From NCBI GenBank assembly GCA_964471665.1, contig CAYYHG010000014.1:1-27274 (forward strand): 27,274 nucleotides of DNA, in the 5' to 3' direction. The notes beneath the pieces were generated by a model that saw nothing but the letters and a program-made list of their open reading frames with translations, was not told the origin of the DNA and searched no databases. This stretch comes from SW-9-67-25 sp964471665 (GTDB taxonomy: Archaea > Halobacteriota > Halobacteria > Halobacteriales > Haloarculaceae). Each line of letters starts with the position of its first letter. Within the stretch, counting starts at the first letter, position 1. This document shows, in pieces, positions 1 through 7,810 of the stretch. Made by a program: the position numbers and the translations under genes.

Positions 1-223
1 CGGTGTCGAGAAACTCCCTGGTGTCCTCGACGATGGTCGTATAGAGGTCCGTCATCCGCTCCATGCGGTGCCCGAACATCGGTTCACACATCGCCTCGAT
101 CACGTCCTCGCGCACCTCCGTCGGACCGGGGAGGTACAGCGTCTTGTCGGTGTAGTCCCCGTATTCACGTTTCTCCGTCACGGTATGGTTCCGCTGGCGG
201 TCGAACGGTATGGGCGTTGTCAT
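1..223 (-). CDS. Class V PLP aminotransferase, N-terminal part (cut by window edge)
   Basis: Reading leftward from the ATG at 223, the frame stays open to the edge and gives about 74 residues. Residues 28-47 contain LYLPGPTEVREDV, and MFGHR follows soon after. This is the N-terminal signature of the alanine-glyoxylate / serine-pyruvate aminotransferase branch of fold-type I PLP enzymes, where the LPGPT loop lies near the substrate. The PLP lysine would be beyond the edge, so activity and substrate cannot be judged. The gene is divergent from mgtE, with 130 bases between the two starts. Family assignment is fairly safe; the exact reaction is not. Confidence 0.8.
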   Translation of the reverse strand, partial: MTTPIPFDRQRNHTVTEKREYGDYTDKTLYLPGPTEVREDVIEAMCEPMFGHRMERMTDLYTTIVEDTREFLDT

Positions 224-323
224 CCGGACGCGAGTGTCCCGGAGCACCGACCGCCACGAGTAATCACAGAGAACAGGTCCGATCGAGCGACCGGGAGCGG
301 TCTCTCCAGTGTCCGGACCCGGG

Positions 324-329
324 AATTTT
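324..329 (+). promoter_or_regulatory. TATA-like box of mgtE
   Basis: An AATTTT stretch is centred 27 bases before the ATG at 354. This is the spacing expected for a leaderless haloarchaeal transcript, and it favours ATG 354 over the in-frame start at 309, which lies upstream of the box. Confidence 0.5.
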
Positions 330-353
330 GACCTGGGGCGCCGACGGCGTAGT

Positions 354-1610
354 ATGGCCGCGGAACAGTCTGAGATACAACAAGCACTGGCCACGACTCC
401 GGACCCGGCCGCGGAGTTTGCCGCACTCTCGCGGTCGGTCCAGCGGGAGACGTTCTTCCAGTTGCCCGAGTCGGTTCGGACGTCACTCGTCGCGGATATG
501 GACGACGAGCAACTGCGCGCGTTCGTCCGCCGACTCGATCCCGACGAGGCGACAGACGTGCTGGGATACGCCGACGAGGCGGTTCGCGAGACCGTACTCC
601 GGCGACTCGACGAGGACCGCCGCGAGCGCATCGAGTTCCTGCTGGAGTTCAGCCCCGAGAGCGCCGCGGGGATGATGCACCTCGATTACGTGACAGTCGA
701 CGCCGGCCACTCGTTCGCGGATGTCGCCCGGCGCGTGCGCCGCCACGAGGAGCGGACCGGCCGCTTCCCAGTCGTGTTCGTCACCGACGGCGACGACCTG
801 CTGGGGGAACTACCCGGACATACGCTCGCGATGGACGAGCGCGAGTCGGCCGTCCTCTCGGACTACGTGTACGAGACGCCGCGGGTCAGGTACGACCGCC
901 CCGACACCGAGGTGCTGGAGGTGTTCCGGGCGAACCCCGAGAGCAAGGTGGCCGTCCTCGACGAGGAGGAGTCGATCATGGGCGTCATCTACGCCGACGA
1001 CATACTCCGGCTCATCGAGACGCAGGCCAGCGAGACCCTCTACGAATTCACCGGCGTCACCGAGGCGGAGAGCGTCCTCGACGGTCCCATCGCGAAGATC
1101 CGGAGCCGGTACAAGTGGCTCGTGATCAACCTCGGAACGGCTTTTCTGGCGGCGGCAGTAGTCGGCCTCTTCGAGAGCACGATCGCGGCCATCGCGGTGC
1201 TCGCGGCGTACATGCCGGTCGTCGCAGGAATGGGTGGCAACGCGGGCACACAGGCGATGGCTGTCACCGTCCGGGGCATCTCGCTGGGCCAGGTTTCGCT
1301 GTCGACGGGCGCGCGCGTCGTCGGAAACGAAGTGTTCGCCGGCGCGGTCAACGGGCTCATCACCGGCGCGATGGTGGCCGTCATCGCGACGGTCTTCGCT
1401 CCGGCCTACGGGATCGCGCTGGGACTGGTCATCGGCGTCTCGATGATGGCGAACCTCGTCATCGCGGGCTTTTTCGGCGCGCTCATCCCGCTCGTTCTCG
1501 ACAAACTGGGCCAGGATCCCGCAACGTCCGCGACCATCTTCATCACGACTGCGACGGACGTGCTCGGCTTTTTTGTCTTCCTCGGACTTGCGCAGTTCGT
1601 CCTGCTGTGA
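354..1610 (+). CDS. mgtE: MgtE-family magnesium transporter
   Basis: This is a Mg2+ channel/transporter of the cytoplasmic membrane, 418 residues, close to full length for the family. Residues 1-110 form the helical MgtE N domain. Residues 111-230 form a CBS pair that in this family senses cytoplasmic Mg2+ and gates the pore. About five membrane helices follow from residue 255. The loop PVVAGMGGNAGTQ (288-300) and the last helix with TTATDVLGFF (398-407) are family hallmarks; Asp402 matches the pore aspartate that binds Mg2+. The start at 354 is chosen from the TATA spacing and because the extra N-terminus from 309 is arginine-rich and unlike the family. The gene stands alone, divergent from the aminotransferase. 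Confidence 0.93.
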   Translation: MAAEQSEIQQALATTPDPAAEFAALSRSVQRETFFQLPESVRTSLVADMDDEQLRAFVRRLDPDEATDVLGYADEAVRETVLRRLDEDRRERIEFLLEFSPESAAGMMHLDYVTVDAGHSFADVARRVRRHEERTGRFPVVFVTDGDDLLGELPGHTLAMDERESAVLSDYVYETPRVRYDRPDTEVLEVFRANPESKVAVLDEEESIMGVIYADDILRLIETQASETLYEFTGVTEAESVLDGPIAKIRSRYKWLVINLGTAFLAAAVVGLFESTIAAIAVLAAYMPVVAGMGGNAGTQAMAVTVRGISLGQVSLSTGARVVGNEVFAGAVNGLITGAMVAVIATVFAPAYGIALGLVIGVSMMANLVIAGFFGALIPLVLDKLGQDPATSATIFITTATDVLGFFVFLGLAQFVLL

Positions 1611-1672
1611 TTCCGACGGAGGCGGTGTCCCCACCGAAACAGCCGGCCCATGTTGCCGGGTCTGTTCCCTAC

Positions 1673-1678
1673 TTTATA
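1673..1678 (+). promoter_or_regulatory. TATA box of glutamine synthetase-family gene
   Basis: TTTATA lies 28 bases (centre) upstream of the ATG at 1704, typical of a leaderless haloarchaeal promoter. It rules out the earlier in-frame start at 1650, which is upstream of the box. Confidence 0.7.
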
Positions 1679-1703
1679 TTGGCACACGGTACACCATGCA
1701 GAT

Positions 1704-3056
1704 ATGACGACCACAGACGAGGTACTCCAGCGCGCACGGGCGGCGGACATCGACCTGACGCGCGTCGTGTTCGTGAACAACAGCGGCGTCCCGCGGGGCC
1801 GGGTCGTCGACACCGACGGTCTCGAGGGCGCATTCGAGGGGGGTCTGAACATCACGCAGGCGATGCAGTCGTTCAACGCTCTCGACCGCCTCGTCCCCGA
1901 GGGCCAGTACGGACCCGTCGGCGAGGTTCGTGTGGTGCCCGACCCCGAGACGTTCACGGACCTGCCCTACGACGACCGCGCCGGACTGTGTCTCGCGGAC
2001 CTGCACGACCTGGACGGCCAGCCCTGGGCCGCCGGGCCCCGCGCCCAGTTGCGGGAGTATCTCGCCGAACTCTCCCGGGACGGCTACGTGCCGGCGACGG
2101 CCTTCGAGAGCGAGTACTACCTCGTCCGCGAGACTGACGACGGGATCGAGCCGCTCGACGACTCCACCTGCTTCTCCACGGACGGGATGCGAAGCGCCCA
2201 CGACGTGATCCTCGACACCGTCGACGTCCTCGAACAGCAGGGCATGAGTCTGGCGGTGTATTACCCCGAGTACGGCCCCGGCCAGCAGGAACTGGTCGTC
2301 GAACACGGCAGCGGCGTCGCCGCGCCGGACAACTACATCCGCTTCAAGGAGAGCGTCGCGGCAGTCGCCCGTGACCACGGTATTGGCGCGACGTTCCGGC
2401 CCAAACCCTTCCCCCAGTTGCCGGGATCGGGCTGTCACGTCCACTTCTCGCTGTGGCAGGACGGCGAGAACGTCTTTCACGACGCCAGCGACGGGAGCCG
2501 CTACCCGCTGAGCGAACGCGGGCGCCACTTCGTCGGGGGTGTCCTCGAACACACGCCGGCACTCCTGGCTTTGACCGCTCCGACCGTCGAGTCGTACGAC
2601 CGGCTCGCGCCGGGGATGTGGTCCTCGGCGTACGTCTGCTGGGGCCACGACAACCGCGAGGCTGCGGTCCGCGTCCCGTCGGTCGAGACCACCGCCCCCG
2701 AGGCGACCACGCGAATCGAGTTCAAACCCGTCGACAACACGATAAACCCATACCTGGTGCAGTTCGGCCTGCTCGCGGCCGGGCTGGACGGCGTCGAGCG
2801 GGAACTCGACCCCGGCGAACCACTGAACCGGGACCCCGGGACGCTCGACGACGACGTCCGCCAGACCCGTGGCTACGACCAGTTCCCGACGTCACTCGCC
2901 GAGGCAGTCGACGCACTGGACCGCGACGACACGCTCCGGGCGGCCATGGGTGACACGCTCGTCGATTCCTACGTCCAGGTCAAACGCAGCGAGTGGGCCC
3001 AGTCCACCGACGAGGACGGCGAGTGGGACTCGGAGTATCTCGGCCGGGGCTTTTAG
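1704..3056 (+). CDS. Glutamine synthetase family protein (GlnA-like / gamma-glutamyl ligase)
   Basis: This 450-residue enzyme belongs to the glutamine synthetase superfamily: ATP-dependent ligation of an amine or ammonia to the gamma-carboxylate of glutamate. Metal and ATP motifs are in order: ESEYYLV (135-141), YGPGQQELVVE (190-200), the KPFPQLPGSGCHVHFSLW loop (234-251), NREAAVRVP (317-325) and RIEFKPVDNTINPYL (337-351). The last motif departs from the usual E-(Y/F)-R-x-x-D form (Lys and Val where classical enzymes have Arg and Ser/Pro). The N-terminal beta-grasp is short. This suggests a paralogue, perhaps a gamma-glutamylpolyamine or other amide ligase, rather than the main ammonia-assimilating GlnA. 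No tyrosine adenylylation site is evident. It is monocistronic with its own TATA box. Superfamily certain, substrate open. Confidence 0.85.
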   Translation: MTTTDEVLQRARAADIDLTRVVFVNNSGVPRGRVVDTDGLEGAFEGGLNITQAMQSFNALDRLVPEGQYGPVGEVRVVPDPETFTDLPYDDRAGLCLADLHDLDGQPWAAGPRAQLREYLAELSRDGYVPATAFESEYYLVRETDDGIEPLDDSTCFSTDGMRSAHDVILDTVDVLEQQGMSLAVYYPEYGPGQQELVVEHGSGVAAPDNYIRFKESVAAVARDHGIGATFRPKPFPQLPGSGCHVHFSLWQDGENVFHDASDGSRYPLSERGRHFVGGVLEHTPALLALTAPTVESYDRLAPGMWSSAYVCWGHDNREAAVRVPSVETTAPEATTRIEFKPVDNTINPYLVQFGLLAAGLDGVERELDPGEPLNRDPGTLDDDVRQTRGYDQFPTSLAEAVDALDRDDTLRAAMGDTLVDSYVQVKRSEWAQSTDEDGEWDSEYLGRGF

Positions 3057-3081
3057 TTCCTCCGTCAGCCCTCGATCGAAA

Positions 3082-3411
3082 TCAGAAGGGGACCAGCGCG
3101 CGCAGCTGTGCGATCAGGCTCCGGGAGGCCTTCTCGCGGTGCTGTTCGAACACCGGATGGAGCACGTTCAGGAGATCCTGTTCGGTGTCGAACTCCGACC
3201 GGTCGGTCGCGTCGAGCGCCTCCGCGAGCGTGATCTCCGTGCCCGCCGCGTCGATCGGTACCGTCAGCGACCCGTACTCGCGCCGGAGTCTGTCGGCGTC
3301 GGCCGGGAACGACACCCCGAGTTCCTCCAGGCGCGCGTCCAGGGCCGCGATACCGAACTCGATGACGTCCGGTTCTTCCTCGATGTCGTTCGATGGCGGC
3401 TGGACTCCCAT
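3082..3411 (-). CDS. Conserved haloarchaeal protein of unknown function
   Basis: A 109-residue acidic soluble protein starting MGVQPPSNDIEEEP and ending in a basic helix with the terminus LRALVPF. No catalytic motif, signal peptide or membrane helix is seen. The pattern of an acidic N-terminus, a central beta/alpha stretch and the LxNxLxPxF segment resembles small uncharacterised halophile families, but I cannot name one with certainty. ATG 3411 is chosen because the extra 20 residues from 3471 run into the end of the HxlR gene. A TTTTTC tract at about 3438-3444 could be its own promoter. It lies 60 bases downstream of the HxlR regulator on the same strand and converges on the glutamine synthetase-like gene. 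Confidence 0.7.
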   Translation of the reverse strand: MGVQPPSNDIEEEPDVIEFGIAALDARLEELGVSFPADADRLRREYGSLTVPIDAAGTEITLAEALDATDRSEFDTEQDLLNVLHPVFEQHREKASRSLIAQLRALVPF

Positions 3412-3471
3412 CACTAGACCCGAACGGACGTCACTCCCGAAAAACCTGTGATAGACCGGTTGACGACACAC

Positions 3472-3822
3472 TCACCGGTCGGCTCTGACCCACTCCTCGG
3501 CCCACTCCGCGAGCGAGCGCAACGCCGGCTGCAGGGCCCCGCCTTTCTCCGTCACCGTGTAGTACGTCGCGATCGGGGACGCCTCCTCGATGCGGCGTTC
3601 GACCAGGCCGTCCTCCTCCAGGTCGTCCAGCACCCGCGAGAGTGTGCTCGTGCTGGCGTCGATCGACCGGTTCAGTTCGCTGAACCGCATCTCTTGGTCC
3701 TGGAGCCTGTCCAGTACGACCAGGCGCCACGGCGACCCGATGTGTTCGAACGACTGTACTAACGGACGGACGTCACCCTGCATCCGTGACCCACCTTCTG
3801 AAGACATCGTATCTCCACGCAT
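3472..3822 (-). CDS. HxlR-family winged helix transcription regulator
   Basis: This 116-residue DNA-binding protein (111 if the second ATG at 3807 is used) has the HxlR core: IGSPWRLVVLDRLQ (helix 1), MRFSELNRSIDASTSTLSRVLDDLEEDGLV (helix-turn-helix) and a wing ending YYTVTEKG. HxlR proteins are dimeric one-component regulators, often of redox or electrophile stress genes. Their N-terminal cysteine is absent here, so sensing by thiol chemistry is unlikely. A CTTTAA at 3841-3846 on this strand is spaced correctly for a leaderless start at 3822. The gene is divergent from the membrane protein at 3905, a plausible but unproven target. Confidence 0.87.
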   Translation of the reverse strand: MRGDTMSSEGGSRMQGDVRPLVQSFEHIGSPWRLVVLDRLQDQEMRFSELNRSIDASTSTLSRVLDDLEEDGLVERRIEEASPIATYYTVTEKGGALQPALRSLAEWAEEWVRADR

Positions 3823-3904
3823 ATGTGGACTCTCAAAGTGTTAAAGCTTTGTATTATTCGGAACGGTAACCTACATTGTCGGTCGGCGAGACTCCAGGCA
3901 CGTG

Positions 3905-4672
3905 ATGCTCGGCTCCCGCGTCCGTCTGACGGCGCTCGGTGGCGTGTTGACACTCCAGTCGGGACTGTTCGTCTGGGCGCTGGCCAGTCCCGGGACGCTC
4001 CCCGCCCGAGCCGATGTCGGTGTCGTCGTCCTGGCGGTGGTGTCGGCCCTGCTCCTGGCGGTGGAGGTTCGCCAGAGCGGCGGCGACCGGTCGGCGTGGT
4101 GGCGACCGGACTGGCGCCAGTGGATCGTGCTGGGTGTGTTTCCGGTCCTGAACACGGGCGTCTTTCTGGGCTACCTGCTTCGACGACGGGAAGCGGCCCG
4201 GGCCAGCCAGCCCTCCGGCCACTGGAAACGGCCAGCGATGGTCGGTGTGACCGTCGTCGTCATCGGCAAGTACGCCCTGAACATCGCTTTTCAGCCCAGC
4301 GACCTGTCCGACCCCGGGGCTGTCGTCGTTGTCTCGGTCATGGTGGCTGTGGGGTTCACGTTCGTCTCCGTCTATTACGACATCCAGTACGTGTCACTCG
4401 CGCTGTCCCACGCCGGTCGGGACTGGTTTCTCGATGGGTATCACTGGCTTGCGCCGCTCGGGTTCCCGGTCCCGGGCCAGGTCGTCTTTCTCCCCCTCTA
4501 TCTGTTCAGGCGTGGCGTTCTCCTCGGGCGTGTTGCCGACACCGGACAGGATGTCGAACGGTTGCCAACCGGAGTCGGCTCGCCGGAAGCCGCCGGTGAC
4601 GGAGGTGGCGGAGGTGACGGAGGCGACGACACCCATCCGACGCCGGCGTCAGGACAGACACGTGACAGGTGA
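3905..4672 (+). CDS. Polytopic membrane protein of unknown function
   Basis: This 255-residue protein starts at ATG 3905 (a GTG at 3902 is equally possible). It has about six hydrophobic helices, roughly residues 7-27, 37-55, 73-93, 110-128, 138-162 and 182-202. A cytoplasmic tail follows, including a Gly/Asp run (GDGGGGGDGGDD). Between helices 3 and 4 is an arginine-rich loop, giving positive-inside orientation. A YYDIQYVS segment lies at the end of helix 5. No transporter signature was recognised. The gene is divergent from an HxlR regulator and may share its regulatory region. The glycine-rich tail is encoded by GGAGGTGAC-like repeats and is probably unstructured. Confidence 0.7.
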   Translation: MLGSRVRLTALGGVLTLQSGLFVWALASPGTLPARADVGVVVLAVVSALLLAVEVRQSGGDRSAWWRPDWRQWIVLGVFPVLNTGVFLGYLLRRREAARASQPSGHWKRPAMVGVTVVVIGKYALNIAFQPSDLSDPGAVVVVSVMVAVGFTFVSVYYDIQYVSLALSHAGRDWFLDGYHWLAPLGFPVPGQVVFLPLYLFRRGVLLGRVADTGQDVERLPTGVGSPEAAGDGGGGGDGGDDTHPTPASGQTRDR

Positions 4673-4738
4673 TCGTACAGCGGCGGTTCGACGCGAAGAC
4701 AGCGTCTGACGGACTCCGGGCCGAACGCACACAGGCGG

Positions 4739-4748
4739 TACAAATAAA
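4739..4748 (+). promoter_or_regulatory. TATA-like box of rhomboid gene
   Basis: TACAAATAAA is centred 30 bases upstream of ATG 4774. It fixes that start over the in-frame ATG at 4669, which would overlap the previous gene's end and precede the box. Confidence 0.6.
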
Positions 4749-4773
4749 CCCCCGAAAGCCCCAGAATTGCCTC

Positions 4774-6492
4774 ATGGCGACGTTGCCCGAGGACGGCGTG
4801 CTCGAAGCAATCAGCCTGTGGGCGCTGCTCGCTGCGGTCGTGCTCTCGGCGTACGTGTTGCTCAGGATCCGGACCGAGCGCCGGCCGCTCGCGGGACTCC
4901 GGGCACGACTCGTCCTCGGGGTGCCGTGGGGGACGGGAATCGTCGTCGTGACACTGCTTTTCGTCTACTACCTCGTCCAGGGAACGGGCGACCTCGGACA
5001 GCCGGTCGTCGTCGGTTTCAGGTCGTGGTCGTACTCCTACCCGCTCGGGATGGTGCTTGGCCCGTTCTCGCACTCGAGTGACGGCCACATCGTCGGGAAC
5101 CTGGTGTCGACAGTGGCGTTCGCTCCCGTCGCCGAGTACGCCTGGAGTCACTACCCCACCCGACGCGGGAGTCACTCGTTTGGATCCTGGCGGACCAACC
5201 CGTTCGCACGCGTCGGCGTGTTCGTCGCCGGCGTGTTCGTCGTCGGCCTGGCGACCAGTTTCCTGATCCCGGGTGCGCTCATCGGGTTCTCCGGCGTCGT
5301 GTTCGCCTTCGGCGGATTCGCGCTCGTCACGAGACCGTTCGTGGGAGTGGTCGCGCTGGTCGCCGAACGGGTGGTGCGGTTGACCTACTTCTCGGTCGGC
5401 AATCCCGTCCTGACGGCCCGCGGCCAGACACAGTTCGTCACGCCCTACTGGGCAGACGTGGCGGTCCAGGGACACCTGCTCGGATTGCTCCTCGGCGTGT
5501 TGCTCGGAGCGGTCGTCGTCCGCCGCCGCGAGGAGTGGCCCGGCGTCGGGCGCGTGTGGCTGGCCATCCTGTTGTACGGCGTCGCCAAGTCCCTGTGGGC
5601 CGTCTACTGGTACCTGGGCGGGACGGAGTACGTCCTCTTCCGGGGGCTGGGACTCGCGCTCGTGTTCGTCCTCGCGGGCCTCGTCGCCGTCTCTCTCGCC
5701 AGGGACGATCCCACGGTCGTCTCGCGGATCGACCTCTCCAGACGGGAGGCCGCAGCGGGGCTGTTACTGGCCGCCGTGCTCGCGATGGCGCTCGCTGCGG
5801 TCCCGTACAACGTGATCTCCGTTTCGCCGGGACCGGAGGCCGACACGGGCGTCGAAGTCCGCGACTACACCGTCACGTACGCCGAGGACGTCCCGGACCA
5901 GTACATCGGCGCGGTTGAGGTGCCGTTCCTGCGGGATTCGTTCGTCGTCAACACCAGCGGCGTCGTCGTCACGAGCGACCGGCGCGACGCCTGGGAGGTG
6001 GCCGTTCCCGCCCAGCAGCTCAAAGTGCAGGGTCGCGTCACCGTGCCGGTCGGGGGCCTGGGCTGGCGCGAGACAGTCGTCGTCAACCGCACGGCCTGGT
6101 CGGTCATCGACGGACCGGAGACCTACACGGTGTACGTAACGCGGTCGGGCGAGCCACGCAAACGGGTCTACACGGCCGATCCCGCTGTCGTTCCGGCAGT
6201 CGTCAACGACAGCCGGATCGCGATCCGTCCGGCCGACTCCGGGTACGAACTCCTCGTCGGGCGAACACACACCAGAAACCGCACGATCGGGCTCGAAAAC
6301 GTCACCAGCTCCGGGCTCGACAGAGAGTACAACGTCACAGTCGTCAACACGGCTCCAGTGCCGGCCGAGGGGGAGAACGTCACCGTGGCCGGCATCCGGT
6401 TCAACCGGACCGGCAACCGTCTGCGTGCAATCCACGACGGGACGCAGGTCCCGGTCGCGAAGTTCCGGCTGCAGGTCCAGCGCGAGCAGTGA
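4774..6492 (+). CDS. Rhomboid family intramembrane serine protease with large extracytoplasmic domain
   Basis: This 572-residue protein has eight or nine membrane helices up to about residue 345, then a beta-rich hydrophilic domain (about 350-572). Rhomboid hallmarks: His105 and Asn109 in GHIVGN (oxyanion region), Ser173 in GFSGVV (catalytic GxSG) and His234 in QGHLLG (catalytic base). An active Ser-His dyad is therefore present. The C-terminal domain holds eight N-x-S/T sequons (for example NTS, NRT, NDS, NVT), as expected for a domain facing the N-glycosylating cell surface. Rhomboids cleave substrate helices within the membrane; the outer domain may select substrates or bind the S-layer (inference). 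It converges on the METTL5-like gene with only six bases between the stops. Confidence 0.87.
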   Translation: MATLPEDGVLEAISLWALLAAVVLSAYVLLRIRTERRPLAGLRARLVLGVPWGTGIVVVTLLFVYYLVQGTGDLGQPVVVGFRSWSYSYPLGMVLGPFSHSSDGHIVGNLVSTVAFAPVAEYAWSHYPTRRGSHSFGSWRTNPFARVGVFVAGVFVVGLATSFLIPGALIGFSGVVFAFGGFALVTRPFVGVVALVAERVVRLTYFSVGNPVLTARGQTQFVTPYWADVAVQGHLLGLLLGVLLGAVVVRRREEWPGVGRVWLAILLYGVAKSLWAVYWYLGGTEYVLFRGLGLALVFVLAGLVAVSLARDDPTVVSRIDLSRREAAAGLLLAAVLAMALAAVPYNVISVSPGPEADTGVEVRDYTVTYAEDVPDQYIGAVEVPFLRDSFVVNTSGVVVTSDRRDAWEVAVPAQQLKVQGRVTVPVGGLGWRETVVVNRTAWSVIDGPETYTVYVTRSGEPRKRVYTADPAVVPAVVNDSRIAIRPADSGYELLVGRTHTRNRTIGLENVTSSGLDREYNVTVVNTAPVPAEGENVTVAGIRFNRTGNRLRAIHDGTQVPVAKFRLQVQREQ

Positions 6493-6498
6493 CCGCGG

Positions 6499-7119
6499 TC
6501 ACCACTCGATACGGAACACTTCCACGTCGAGACGCCGGCTGTCCTCGTCGTGGAACTCGAACTGGCGGGGCAGTTCGAACTCCGCGCGGAACGCGTGGGT
6601 GACCTCACCGCCGTTGTCCGTGGCGAACGCCTCGACGAAGTCGGCGCTGTCTGCGTTGTGGATGGAGTAGGAGACGTCTCCGACCCGGGCAGTCGTCTCC
6701 AGGAACGCGCGGTCGGCGTGTTCGCTGCCCGCCTGTGCGCCGAAGGGCGGGTTCATCAGGACCGTCGTCGGATCCCCGGGACACAGCGGTTCGTTCGTGG
6801 CGTCGGCCCGCACCCACGAGACGGCGCTCGTCGACCCGACCCGCCGTTCGTTCTCGCGTGCGGTCGCCAGGGGCGCCGGATCGATGTCGACGCCCACCAC
6901 GGCACGGGGCCCCCGGAGGGCGGCTCCCAGCGCGAGCATCCCCGTCCCGCAGCCGAGGTCGATCACGTTCCGGCCGTCGACGTCACCGTGCAGGTCCGCG
7001 GTATGCACCAGGTGTGCTGCGAGTCCGGGCGGCGTCCTGTACTGCTCCAGGTCCGCCCGCGGGTCGTCGAACCCCACGACGACCCCGAGCTGCTGTGTCA
7101 GCTCGCTTTTCGTTGCCAT
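6499..7119 (-). CDS. METTL5-like archaeal RNA N6-adenine methyltransferase
   Basis: This 206-residue class I SAM methyltransferase has SAM motif I DLGCGTG (54-60) and an acidic end of strand 2, VGVDID (75-80). NPPF (123-126) is the signature of amino-methylating enzymes. LEQYRTP (24-30) matches the LEQYxT helix typical of METTL5 and its archaeal relatives, which methylate an adenine of small-subunit rRNA (m6A). The expected role here is rRNA m6A in the decoding region, by homology. ATG 7119 is chosen because a strong TATA box lies 26 bases upstream. It sits downstream of another methyltransferase and Dph2 on the same strand, all linked to translation or methylation. Confidence 0.86.
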   Translation of the reverse strand: MATKSELTQQLGVVVGFDDPRADLEQYRTPPGLAAHLVHTADLHGDVDGRNVIDLGCGTGMLALGAALRGPRAVVGVDIDPAPLATARENERRVGSTSAVSWVRADATNEPLCPGDPTTVLMNPPFGAQAGSEHADRAFLETTARVGDVSYSIHNADSADFVEAFATDNGGEVTHAFRAEFELPRQFEFHDEDSRRLDVEVFRIEW

Positions 7120-7138
7120 CCCCGGGTAATTTCTCTGG

Positions 7139-7150
7139 TTAATACAAAAA
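7139..7150 (-). promoter_or_regulatory. TATA box of METTL5-like gene
   Basis: On the minus strand TTTTTGTATTAA is centred 26 bases before ATG 7119, showing that this gene has its own promoter and a leaderless start. Confidence 0.65.
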
Positions 7151-7223
7151 TGTTGTACATGACCAGGGATAATCACGGGTCGAGACACCAAGACGAGTCG
7201 CGAGGACAGGCGAGTCGGGCCGG

Positions 7224-7778
7224 TCACCGGTCTGCGACGAGACGGAACGTCTCCGAGCGCTCGCGCGCGAACCGGACGTCGAACCCGGCGTCGTCGAAGA
7301 ACGCGCGGGCCCGGGAGGCGTCGAAACGCTCGTCGAGTGGCGGACCGGCCTCGGCGCGGCCGTTCCGGGACCAGTCGACGACCACCGCGGGGGCACCTGC
7401 CTCGAGAACACGGGCGAGTTCTACCATCGCCGCCTCAGTCGTGCTCTCGTGGAACGTCATCGTCGAGACGGCACCGTCCAGGGACGCGTCCGCGAACGGG
7501 AGGTCTTCGGCGCTGGCCGTCTCGAGGACCACGTTCTCGGGCACGCCCTGCTCGCGGTAGTAGTCGTGCATCTCGGGCTGGATATCGACCGCGAGGACGC
7601 GCCCGACGAAGGGAGCGAGTTCGTCGGTGTAGAAGCCGACGCCGCTGCCGAGGTCGAGAACCTGCGTGGTTTCGCCCCGCGGGAGTGGTTCGAGGAGTTC
7701 CTCCCGCGAACACCAGCGGAACCGCTCGGCGCCCTGCAGACGGTCGACCTTCCCGGGATCGAACGTGTGAAAACCCAC
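7224..7778 (-). CDS. Class I SAM-dependent methyltransferase (UbiE/Methyltransf_11 type)
   Basis: A 184-residue Rossmann-fold methyltransferase with motif I VLDLGSGVGFY, acidic strand 2 VLAVDIQPEM, and ASAEDLPFADASLDGAVSTMTFHE, the methyltransferase type 11 pattern. The start VGFHTFDP has no ATG; GTG 7778 is chosen because the N-terminal GFHTFDP...FRxCSREELL pattern begins there and the upstream dph2 stop lies only 32 bases away. It is probably cotranscribed with dph2. Substrate unknown: the family covers quinones, small molecules and arsenicals. Diphthine methylation is tempting from the neighbourhood, but that step belongs to the unrelated tetrapyrrole-methylase-fold DphB, so I do not assign it. 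Confidence 0.8.
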   Translation of the reverse strand: MGFHTFDPGKVDRLQGAERFRWCSREELLEPLPRGETTQVLDLGSGVGFYTDELAPFVGRVLAVDIQPEMHDYYREQGVPENVVLETASAEDLPFADASLDGAVSTMTFHESTTEAAMVELARVLEAGAPAVVVDWSRNGRAEAGPPLDERFDASRARAFFDDAGFDVRFARERSETFRLVADR

Positions 7779-7810
7779 GCTACCACCGGAGGGATGTCTC
7801 GACAGGCATC

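Noticed and set aside
1674..2648. 324-residue minus-strand frame opposite the glutamine synthetase-like gene
   Set aside because: Shadow of a strongly recognised enzyme gene in high-GC DNA.
4600..4640. GGAGGTGAC-like microrepeats shared with the TlpA gene (about 18782-18820)
   Set aside because: Both encode Gly/Asp linkers next to a membrane anchor or tail. The likeness is explained by low-complexity codon runs and does not need a mobile repeat.
7224..7778. Assigning the methyltransferase next to dph2 as the diphthine synthase
   Set aside because: Archaeal diphthine synthase (DphB) is a tetrapyrrole-methylase-fold protein; this one is a class I Rossmann methyltransferase.
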